A DNA stretch of 64,000 nucleotides from JAGAJR01 sp048463395. GTDB taxonomy: Bacteria; Pseudomonadota; Alphaproteobacteria; RF32; CAG-239. Where the stretch lies: the NCBI GenBank assembly GCA_048463395.1, contig DBFWPL010000025.1, positions 10,675 to 74,674 on the forward strand, written 5' to 3'. The position numbers and the translations under genes were made by a program. This document shows positions 41,214 to 48,672 of this stretch, in pieces (position 1 is the stretch's first letter; each line of letters opens with the position of its first letter). Under the pieces are notes generated by a model. The model was not told the origin of the DNA and did not search any database. It worked only from the letters and a program-made list of their open reading frames with translations.

Positions 41214-43261
41214 TGTCCGGCCCACCAGATTATTATGTTAAATACAAAAGAAGCGGTCATTGCAAAAACGGCCAGAACGGAAGCAAAACGTAAAGCCGTA
41301 TTGTGAGCCTCTTCATCAAATTTGTGGCTGCTGTTTAAAATTTTGTTTTTTTCGTTGAGCAGATGGTTTGCATCGTTTATGGCTTTGGCGTAGTCAATAC
41401 GGTCTTTCTGCCGGGCGTCTTCATCCTCAAGAATTTCGCAAATTTCAAAAAGTTTGCCGTTTTTGTTGATTTTAAGTAATTTTCTTTCCAATGTTTTTTG
41501 GAATTTCAAGTTATGGTAGCTTTTAATGATTTTCATTGAACTGTTTATCAGCCATTTGGCCAGATTAGGCAGTTTTGCCGGTCCGAACTTGTTCTGCATG
41601 TTCGTATAAAGACGCAGAATGGCACCGGCTTGGAGTTCCTCTCTGTTGGTATTTAAATCGGTTATGATTCCGTCGATTTTTTTACCCATCTTGCATCTGA
41701 GATAAGCGATGATTGTCTTGTCAAAAGGCGGGGATGTTACCTGTTTGGAGGCGTAAGTATGATCCAGAGCCCTGAGAACCCGTGCGGCACTATTTACGAA
41801 CTCGTCTCCGAGGAGAGGGCTGATGCAAGGCAGATCTTCGTCAAAATCGTACATAATACGATCAATGCCGTAGCCTAAATCTTTTCGGTTAATATAGGCT
41901 TTAAATTCGGCGGCATTAGCCGGTGATCTCATGTTTTCCTGTTCCTGATACCATAGTTTGATTAAATCGGAGGAAAACAGATCGTAAAACGGTTTTATGT
42001 CGTTTCCGCTTTTGAGGGTATAAAAAATCGCTTTCGGTGTTCCGTCGGGAAACAAGGTTATGTCTTTGAGTTTTATCGGAAGCTGAGGAGCAATAAGGAT
42101 GCAGATTTTTGAAACAATGGTTTCTTCATTGGCTGTGTTTTCGATATTTCCACTGAGAAGTTTTTCGGTTTTTGCGGCCAGATTTTCATTTTCGAGGCCG
42201 TTTTTTATCCAGTCAAGCACTTTGCCGTTTCTGATTAATTCAAAAGCTTCATTGGGGTGATTTTGCATAGCAACGGCAACGTCGCGAGCCGTGTATACTT
42301 TTTCTCCGTTGATTGTCAGCGATTTTTTCGGACGGTCGGAGAATGGGGTTGAACTTGCTGCGGAGCCTAGTTTTCCTTCAAGAAGATTGTAGGCCTGAAT
42401 ATATCCCAGCCGTTGTTCTTGATTGTCATTTAACAATCCTTTGAAAATCGGGTGCAATTGGTTGGAAACTTTTTCTTCGCCCAAAAGTGCCAGAAAACTG
42501 CCTTTTTTCATTTTAAGCCTTAAGATTTCCGGGGTACTTAACTCGCTGAGAGGGGTGTGTCCGAGGTAGAGACTCAGAGCAACGACGCCAATAGCATAGA
42601 TGTCGTTTTTTTCAGAACCGTTTCCTCTGCCTTCTTTTAAAGACAACAGGCTTTCAATTGTTTCAAATACGGGAGGCTGATTAAATGCGGGGAATGTTGC
42701 CAGACAGTCTCCAAGCACAATTTCTTTTTTATCTATGGAACGATAATATATGTTGTCCGTACGAATGGCTCGATGGGTAATGTTATAGCCTTTCAGAACT
42801 TCGGAAGCGGATAGAAGGTTAAGTATAATGGTTTTCAGCTGATCCGGATGGTTTTTAAATTCGGCGGCAGAGATTTCGTTTTCAAAAACTTTTCCTCCTA
42901 ACGGCGTTTTGTAGATAAGGGCCATATTTCTGGAGTTTTTTGGCGGCGTTGTAACCGTTCCGTATTCAACCAGTTTCATTATATAAGGGTTGTCTATGGA
43001 TTTGATGTATGGAAGGAAAGAGCTTCGCGGAGCGGTGATATTGTTGCAGATTAAGGCAAAGAGTTCTTTTTTCTCGTCAATTTTGTCTTGTACCTTATAG
43101 GCTTTGGCTCCGTTATTGTCCAGCCATGCCAAAGGTGTTGAAAAATCGATTTCGTATCTTTCTTTCAACACATATTTATTATCTTTAACAGCGGTAAGGG
43201 CTTCTGTCGGGGCGGTTTCAGGAGTTGCTTCCTGCGGTGTATTTTCTTCATCGTCAGCCAT
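41210..43261 (-). CDS. Membrane-anchored protein kinase-like protein, probable pseudokinase
   Basis: The 683-residue protein has a eukaryotic-type kinase fold in residues about 30-300. The C-lobe shows YNITHRAIRTDNIYY at the catalytic loop, SEKNDIYAIGVVALSLYLG as the F helix, and QRLGYIQAYNLLEG. The HRD aspartate is Ala (HRA) and the DFG position reads GDC, so both catalytic acids are missing. This predicts binding or scaffolding rather than phosphotransfer. Residues 300-640 are helical and unknown. The protein ends in a single membrane anchor (FASVLAVFAMTASFVFNIIIWW). It is coupled to the small membrane gene downstream. Confidence 0.7.
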   Translation of the reverse strand: MADDEENTPQEATPETAPTEALTAVKDNKYVLKERYEIDFSTPLAWLDNNGAKAYKVQDKIDEKKELFALICNNITAPRSSFLPYIKSIDNPYIMKLVEYGTVTTPPKNSRNMALIYKTPLGGKVFENEISAAEFKNHPDQLKTIILNLLSASEVLKGYNITHRAIRTDNIYYRSIDKKEIVLGDCLATFPAFNQPPVFETIESLLSLKEGRGNGSEKNDIYAIGVVALSLYLGHTPLSELSTPEILRLKMKKGSFLALLGEEKVSNQLHPIFKGLLNDNQEQRLGYIQAYNLLEGKLGSAASSTPFSDRPKKSLTINGEKVYTARDVAVAMQNHPNEAFELIRNGKVLDWIKNGLENENLAAKTEKLLSGNIENTANEETIVSKICILIAPQLPIKLKDITLFPDGTPKAIFYTLKSGNDIKPFYDLFSSDLIKLWYQEQENMRSPANAAEFKAYINRKDLGYGIDRIMYDFDEDLPCISPLLGDEFVNSAARVLRALDHTYASKQVTSPPFDKTIIAYLRCKMGKKIDGIITDLNTNREELQAGAILRLYTNMQNKFGPAKLPNLAKWLINSSMKIIKSYHNLKFQKTLERKLLKINKNGKLFEICEILEDEDARQKDRIDYAKAINDANHLLNEKNKILNSSHKFDEEAHNTALRFASVLAVFAMTASFVFNIIIWWAGQ

Positions 43262-43398
43262 AGTGAGTTCTTTCTTCGTAACTTATTATTTTAGTGTATT
43301 TTATGTAATAAGGGTTAACAAAGAGCAAATATTTTATTAATAGTTTTTTAAAATAAAGAGTTTTATGATTCTTTATGAAAAATCAAGGAAGTTTAAAT

Positions 43399-44517
43399 AT
43401 GGAAGATAAGATGACAGCGGATGGCAGAGGAGAGGGATTACGGCGATTTTTGGAAGGACGACCTCAAGCAGGGGAGGGGTATGTAATCGGAACGGGTATT
43501 TTAAAAAAGGCTCCGGAATTTAACATTGATCTCTCGGCCTTGGAAATTCCGGAACAGGAACAGACAAAACTGACGGTTTTGGAGCAAAGTGTGAGAAAAG
43601 AGGATTCTCCTCTGGAAGATATTCCGGTGCAGACGTTTCTTTCTAATATTGATGTCAGCCTGAAAGATATTATCGACAAGGTGTTTCGTGATTCGACGCG
43701 ACCGATTGTCATTATTCGTGACGATAGGGTCGAATATGCCAATAAGACTTTTTTGCAGTTGTTGGGATTAAACGGCGAAAGCGATGTTCTCAATGAGAGA
43801 TTTTTGAAGTTTGTTTTCAAAGAAGATTGGAATCTTTTGGCCGAAAATATCGGAGAAATGCTTACAAACGGCAAGAATTTATCTATTCGTTTGAGAACAT
43901 CGGAAAATAAAATTACAAAAGTTGGGTTTTCTGCTGTTTATGTACAAGACAACCAGCATTTCAGCTTTATTTTGGTCGGAGAGCAGCTTTTGCAGAAAAA
44001 AGTGTCTGCGGTTTCCGGATTTTATGACAGTGTAACGGGATTGCCGAATTTTTATTTGTTGGAAGACAGGATACAAGTGGCGGTTAATAATGAAAATTAT
44101 AAGGATGTCCGCCAAAAAAGAAATATGATAGCCTTGTTGGGTATTGCGATAGACAATTATGCGGCTTTGAAAACGATCGGAATGCATGAACTGGTGTTGA
44201 AGAAACTGGCGGAAAAACTGGCTCTCAGCCTGAAAAAAACTTATACGGTGGCCAGTGGTTTGAAGTATCAGTTCTGGGTCTTGATTCCCGAAGTTCAGTC
44301 CAGTGCGGATATGAATGTGGAAATTCAAAAGATTAAAGCAATTTTTGATGAGCCGGTGGCCGACAATTTTACGGAACATCAAGTTGTGGCAAGTATTGGC
44401 GTGAGTGTTTTTCCGGATCCGGCTACTTCAGCCAAAAAGTTGATTGAACAAGCGATTATGGCCGTTAGAAAAGCCCAGAAAGACGGCGGCAACAGAGTAA
44501 TCCTGTTTGGAGTTTAA
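43399..44517 (+). CDS. PAS domain protein with a degenerate GGDEF domain
   Basis: A probable sensor. The 372-residue product has a disordered N terminus, a PAS domain (residues about 90-205; RPIVIIRDDRVEYANKTFLQ), and a diguanylate-cyclase-like domain beginning DSVTGLPNFYLLEDRIQVAV. At the position of the GG(D/E)EF active site it reads GLKYQFWVLIP, so the catalytic loop is lost; SIGVSVFPD and AQKDGGNRVI, the end of the fold, are kept. It may bind rather than make cyclic di-GMP. AAGGAAG precedes ATG 43399, preferred over an earlier ATG at 43375. It is divergent from the pseudokinase gene. Its stop shares TTAA with the convergent trmN6 stop. Confidence 0.8.
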   Translation: MEDKMTADGRGEGLRRFLEGRPQAGEGYVIGTGILKKAPEFNIDLSALEIPEQEQTKLTVLEQSVRKEDSPLEDIPVQTFLSNIDVSLKDIIDKVFRDSTRPIVIIRDDRVEYANKTFLQLLGLNGESDVLNERFLKFVFKEDWNLLAENIGEMLTNGKNLSIRLRTSENKITKVGFSAVYVQDNQHFSFILVGEQLLQKKVSAVSGFYDSVTGLPNFYLLEDRIQVAVNNENYKDVRQKRNMIALLGIAIDNYAALKTIGMHELVLKKLAEKLALSLKKTYTVASGLKYQFWVLIPEVQSSADMNVEIQKIKAIFDEPVADNFTEHQVVASIGVSVFPDPATSAKKLIEQAIMAVRKAQKDGGNRVILFGV

Positions 44518-45257
44518 GCGAGTTCAAACAGGCTTTTCCCTTCGCGAAGAATGGCGTAAGCCGTGTCAGTATAGCCGCCGTCGGCAGTATGTACGGTTAA
44601 CCCCGGAAGTATCTGTGTCGGGGCTTTTGAATCTTTTTGGGCGATAATCATCACTCTTTTAGCGTTTTGTCCGACTTTGGAATAGAGCGGAATAACATGG
44701 ATGTTTCCTGCTTTTCCGCGGATTTCTCCGAGAATGTAATCAAGGGCTTCAGCTCGGTTAATCATGTAGAGTTTGCCCTGCGGACGGAGCATTTTAATAC
44801 AAAATTTTATCCATTCACTTAAGGTTTGTCCGTTGTGGTTGTGTGCCAACGCTTTCCCTTGGTTGGGAGACGGCATGTCGTGCTCTGTGTAAGGCGGATT
44901 GCTTATCACCTTGTGAAAACTGCAGTTTTCAAGCGGAATTTTGTTTTTTATATCGGCATTTATATAGTTAAGAAAAGTGTTGAAACCGTTTTCTTTGGCA
45001 CTGAGATTGGAAAGTTCGGCCAGTTCCGGCTGAAGTTCAAGACCGGTAATTTGCGGTTCTAATTCTTTCAGGCGTTCGGCCAGACAGAGAGAAATCGCAC
45101 CGGTTCCGGAGCCGACATCCAAGATTTTTTCCCCTTTTTTTATTCCGGCGACAAGAGCCGAGAGAATAACAGCATCTGTTGATGCCCGATAACCGTTTAC
45201 GGGTTGAAAAATTTTAATGCGTTTGTTGAGCAGATAGTCTTGGGTATAGTTTTGCAT
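44514..45257 (-). CDS. trmN6: tRNA1(Val) adenine-37 N6-methyltransferase (TrmN6/YfiC family)
   Basis: A SAM-dependent methyltransferase that modifies A37 of tRNA-Val. The 247-residue protein has the substrate-sensing start LLNKRIKIFQPVNGYRASTDAVIL, the SAM motif KILDVGSGTGAISLCLAER, the acidic ribose-binding GLELQPELAEL, and the N6-adenine catalytic motif ISNPPYTEHD. NPPY distinguishes base-amino methylases. The family also includes other N6 or N5-glutamine enzymes, so specificity is likely but not certain. Confidence 0.82.
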   Translation of the reverse strand: MQNYTQDYLLNKRIKIFQPVNGYRASTDAVILSALVAGIKKGEKILDVGSGTGAISLCLAERLKELEPQITGLELQPELAELSNLSAKENGFNTFLNYINADIKNKIPLENCSFHKVISNPPYTEHDMPSPNQGKALAHNHNGQTLSEWIKFCIKMLRPQGKLYMINRAEALDYILGEIRGKAGNIHVIPLYSKVGQNAKRVMIIAQKDSKAPTQILPGLTVHTADGGYTDTAYAILREGKSLFELA

Positions 45258-45335
45258 AAAGCTTATTTTCCAATTGTTTCTTTGCTGAATTTGCTTTAAG
45301 ATAACTTAAATTTTTTAGGAAAGGAAGAGAAAATT

Positions 45336-46151
45336 ATGAAAACATTGATTGGTATTCCGGCTCGTTACGGTTCAACGCGTTTTCCGGGAAAACCTCTGGC
45401 TAAAATCGCCGGAAAGGAAATGTTGCTCCGGGTTTGGGAGAATGCTTTGCAGGCTGCTTCCAAATTTGAAAGCTGCGAAGCCGTTGTGGCTACGGATGAT
45501 AATCGGATTATGGATTTTTGTAAGACCAACGGTATTCGGGCGGTGATGACTTCTCCCGATTGCCCGACCGGTACCGATCGTATTGTTGAGGCTGCCGACA
45601 GTTTTGCCGACAAACCTGAGTTTGTCGTTAATCTTCAAGGCGATAACCCGATTTGTCCGGCTTGGTTTGTCGAGGCTGTTATTGGCGAATATTATAAAGA
45701 CAATAACGTAGAGACAGTTACTCCGGTTGTGAATTTGAAATGGGCGGAGCTGGATAATTTGAGAGAACATAAAAAAGTTACGCCGTTCAGCGGTACGACA
45801 GCTGTTTTTGACAATAACGGAGACGCCTTCTACTTTTCCAAAAACATTATTCCGGCTATCCGCAAAGAAGACAAAGTTCGGGAGAAAGGTGAATTTTCTC
45901 CGGTTTACAGACAAGTCGGGCTTTATGGTTATCGCTATGATATTTTGAAGAAAATTGCCAAACTTCCGGAAGGTGTTTATGAAAAACTGGAAGGTTTGGA
46001 GCAATTGCGTTGGATTGAAAATCACATTAAAGTCAGATGTGTTAAGGTTGATTATCGCAATTTTGACAAGATGGCCGCTTTGTCAGGTGTTGATTCACCG
46101 GAAGATGTGGCAAGGGTTGAGGCTGTTCTCAAAGAATATAACTTACTTTGA
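45336..46151 (+). CDS. kdsB: 3-deoxy-manno-octulosonate cytidylyltransferase (CMP-KDO synthetase)
   Basis: Activates KDO with CTP for LPS inner-core synthesis. The 271-residue protein has the nucleotide-binding IPARYGSTRFPGKPLAKIAGK, EAVVATDDNRI, PTGTDRIVEAA, and VVNLQGDNPICP; typical KdsB has LQGDEP, so Glu is Asn here. LEQLRWIENHIKVRC near the C terminus is the family end block. It is followed by a histidine phosphatase gene 129 bp downstream, perhaps a pathway partner. Confidence 0.92.
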   Translation: MKTLIGIPARYGSTRFPGKPLAKIAGKEMLLRVWENALQAASKFESCEAVVATDDNRIMDFCKTNGIRAVMTSPDCPTGTDRIVEAADSFADKPEFVVNLQGDNPICPAWFVEAVIGEYYKDNNVETVTPVVNLKWAELDNLREHKKVTPFSGTTAVFDNNGDAFYFSKNIIPAIRKEDKVREKGEFSPVYRQVGLYGYRYDILKKIAKLPEGVYEKLEGLEQLRWIENHIKVRCVKVDYRNFDKMAALSGVDSPEDVARVEAVLKEYNLL

Positions 46152-46280
46152 TTTTCTATGGAAAGCTAAAGCAATATATAAAATCAAAGTTGCGAGAGGA
46201 ATGGGAAACTGAAGCAATTTTACGAAAATCACTATAACTGTTGAGAAACAGCCCAAATTTAAGGAAAAGGAAGTTTTGAC

Positions 46281-46931
46281 ATGACAACCAGAATTATCAT
46301 AGCTAGACACGGCAATACGTTTACCAAAGACCAGACACCGACCCGGGTGGGCGGACGGACGGATCTTCCTCTGGTGGAAACAGAACGCGGCACGAATGTC
46401 GGCCTGTATTTAAAAATGAAAGGGCTGGTTCCCGATATGGTTTATGCGGCACCGCTGAAAAGAACCATGGAAACGGCTAAACTGGCTATTGCGGCAATGC
46501 AAAAGAATATTCCTTTGGAAGCAGACGCTTCTTTTGTGGAGATTGATTATGGTCCGGATGAAAACAAGCCGGAAGAAGAGGTTATTGCCCGTATCGGTCA
46601 GGATGCGATGGATCGTTGGAATAAGGATGCTGTTGTTCCGGATGGTTGGAAGGTTTCCGTGGATGGGATTATTAACGCTTGGAAAGCTTTGGGTGAAAAA
46701 GTTGAGAAACAATTTAAAGACAAGACGGTTATGGTGGTTTCCAGTAACGGAATTATCCGTTTTGCTCCGCATTTGACCGGAGATTTTGACGGCTTTTGTC
46801 GGGATAATGACATCAAAGTCGGTACCGGCGGTGTTTGTATTCTGGAAAAAGAAACCGGAGAGAAATATTGGAAATGCACCGCTTGGGGCGTTAAACCTAA
46901 AAAGGAATTGGAAGCCGCAGGTTTGCTTTAA
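46281..46931 (+). CDS. Histidine phosphatase family protein near kdsB
   Basis: The 216-residue product has the RHG motif in IIIARHGNTFTKDQTPTRVG, the second Arg block MVYAAPLKRTMETAKLAI, the acidic VEIDYGPDENKPEEEV, and a late VVSSNGIIRFAPHL where typical members have a GH motif: the usual second catalytic His is Asn. It differs clearly from the 8586-9173 family member. Substrate unknown; proximity to kdsB hints at sugar-phosphate chemistry. Confidence 0.82.
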   Translation: MTTRIIIARHGNTFTKDQTPTRVGGRTDLPLVETERGTNVGLYLKMKGLVPDMVYAAPLKRTMETAKLAIAAMQKNIPLEADASFVEIDYGPDENKPEEEVIARIGQDAMDRWNKDAVVPDGWKVSVDGIINAWKALGEKVEKQFKDKTVMVVSSNGIIRFAPHLTGDFDGFCRDNDIKVGTGGVCILEKETGEKYWKCTAWGVKPKKELEAAGLL

Positions 46932-46932
46932 T

Positions 46933-46966
46933 AAAAAAATCCCTCTCAACCGAGAGGGATTTTTTT
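46933..46966. terminator. Bidirectional terminator after the histidine phosphatase gene
   Basis: AAAAAAATCCCTCTC and GAGAGGGATTTTTTT pair around AACC. Very similar in sequence to the terminator at 62942-62973. Confidence 0.9.
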
Positions 46967-46986
46967 AGGATGTCATATTTTGAAGA

Positions 46987-47817
46987 TTATTGGTATGTAC
47001 CGTCTTGGTTACTAAATGAGGAACCTACGGGGGCCTGACTACAGTCAATGGTGGTAACTGACTTAAGTTTTCCGCTGTCTAACACCAACATAATACCGGC
47101 ATTGTATCCTAAACTTTTGCTGTCTGCATGTGCGACGTTATCAGCGGAACCTTGTAAGTTTATTCCCATAAAAGTGTCTTTGAAGGTGGTATTTGATGTC
47201 GGGCAGTCAGTGCTATCCGGACTAATGACAACAACAGCATATCCCACATTCAGCATAGCGGTATAAAAATCAACGGCGGAGTTGGGATCGGATGGTTTTA
47301 AATTTTGTTGACAATATTTACCGCCAATAATAAGAACGCTCTTGTTCTCGTTTAAATTCCAAGTTCCGGAGCCAAGGAGACCTTGGTCTCGGGCGGCATA
47401 GCTGAAGATGTCCTGAAGGCCAAAACCGTTGTCTTTCTTTTCACATTTGTTTTGGGCTTCAAGAAAAGCGGTTGGAATCATTCCGCTGTTGGCACATTTT
47501 CTACACCAGGTAGGAGACATGGCGGCACAAGCCTCAAGAGTTACGGACCAAGGGATTTTGTCTGGACGAAGAGTTCCTGTCGGGCAGGTTTCCGGTTGTG
47601 GGTCAATAGGATCAGGACACCAATAAGCACCGGAGTCAAACGGACAAATCAAACTTTTTCCAGGAGTGGTTGGGCATAGTTTGGCGTTATAAATAAAACC
47701 AAGACTTTCACAAGTCGGTTGAGAACCGCAAGTTTGAGCTGATGCGGTTGAGTTTGGCAAGGAGAAAACAAGTGCTAAAAGGCCCAGCTTTGCATATTTT
47801 TTAAAGTTCTCATTCAT
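46987..47817 (-). CDS. Secreted cysteine-rich protein, third gene of the Cys-rich cluster
   Basis: Not recognised. The 276-residue protein has a signal peptide (KLGLLALVFSLPNSTASA), then a Cys-rich front half starting QTCGSQPTCESLGFIYNAK, which repeats the C-x-x-x-G-[YF] theme of the large neighbour. The C-terminal half is different: VLIIGGKYCQQN, AMLNVGYAVVVISPDS and NAGIMLVLDSGKLK suggest a pilin-like or alpha/beta periplasmic fold. At least 14 cysteines imply an oxidising location. Confidence 0.75.
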   Translation of the reverse strand: MNENFKKYAKLGLLALVFSLPNSTASAQTCGSQPTCESLGFIYNAKLCPTTPGKSLICPFDSGAYWCPDPIDPQPETCPTGTLRPDKIPWSVTLEACAAMSPTWCRKCANSGMIPTAFLEAQNKCEKKDNGFGLQDIFSYAARDQGLLGSGTWNLNENKSVLIIGGKYCQQNLKPSDPNSAVDFYTAMLNVGYAVVVISPDSTDCPTSNTTFKDTFMGINLQGSADNVAHADSKSLGYNAGIMLVLDSGKLKSVTTIDCSQAPVGSSFSNQDGTYQ

Positions 47818-47836
47818 TGTTTTTTCTCCTTAAAAG

Positions 47837-48637
47837 TTATTTAGGCATAATTGGGATAAGTTTACATTTCCAAGAACAATTATCCAGATTAACATATCCG
47901 GAGGCACATCCGGTGATGTAATATTTGGCAGAACAGTTCTCGAAAGAACAGGTATATCCGTTCGGACAAATTGAGTAAATTCCGCGGTTTGGGCAGGATT
48001 TGCATTTGTTGTATTTTGTAACCCCGTTTTCAGTGCAGCTTTCGGCACCGGCTTCGTGTCCCAAGTCGCAAACGATGAATTCCGACGCACAAGAGCATCC
48101 GCTTTGGGCGGCATTTATGGTATACGGCGAGGAGCAAGTTTGGCAAATTGATTTAGGGTAATAGTAAGTTTCTAAGTTTCGGTTGTCTCTGCAAAAATTA
48201 TTAGAGGCTCGGTTTTCAGGCGTGATGTATTCGTCGTTTCCGGAACATTCGGTTAATGTGTTTGTGGCATCGGAACAACGGCAAGAATAGTGGGTGCCGT
48301 TTTTGTCGGAACAGCTTTCCGTTGTGGCTAATTTGCCGCAAACGGAAAGTTGGTTTCCTTCTTCAACGCTGTAATAGTCGGAGTTGCACTTGCAGGATTT
48401 AAAATATCCGGTGTCATAAGGACAAATTTCATCCGGAAGCATATTTGCTTCACAAGTGGTTAAGGTATATCCTGCGTCAGTACATAGAGCTTTATTGTTT
48501 AGTTTGAATGAAACGTCTGAATCTCCCACACTAAAGTAACCAAATGAATTGACATCGGTAATACAGCGGACTGCCGCATTGCTTGAGGAGAAACCAAGCA
48601 GGATAGCGAAACTAAAAAAGAATAAAAATTTAGTCAT
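47837..48637 (-). CDS. Secreted cysteine-rich protein, second gene of the Cys-rich cluster
   Basis: Not recognised. From ATG 48637 (AAGGAGAAG upstream) the 266-residue product has a clear signal peptide (FLFFFSFAILLGFSSSNAA) and more than 30 cysteines in CxC, CxxC and spaced pairs (SCKCNSDYY, YSCRCSD, SICQTCSSPY). The pattern resembles EGF- or furin-like disulfide modules without a clean match. A longer frame upstream has no ribosome site. Confidence 0.75.
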   Translation of the reverse strand: MTKFLFFFSFAILLGFSSSNAAVRCITDVNSFGYFSVGDSDVSFKLNNKALCTDAGYTLTTCEANMLPDEICPYDTGYFKSCKCNSDYYSVEEGNQLSVCGKLATTESCSDKNGTHYSCRCSDATNTLTECSGNDEYITPENRASNNFCRDNRNLETYYYPKSICQTCSSPYTINAAQSGCSCASEFIVCDLGHEAGAESCTENGVTKYNKCKSCPNRGIYSICPNGYTCSFENCSAKYYITGCASGYVNLDNCSWKCKLIPIMPK

Positions 48638-48672
48638 GTTTCTTCTCCTTATGTTTTCCCGTGTACAAAATC

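Noticed and set aside
46281..46931. KdsC (KDO-8-phosphate phosphatase) next to kdsB
   Set aside because: The protein has the RHG histidine phosphatase motif, not the HAD fold of KdsC.
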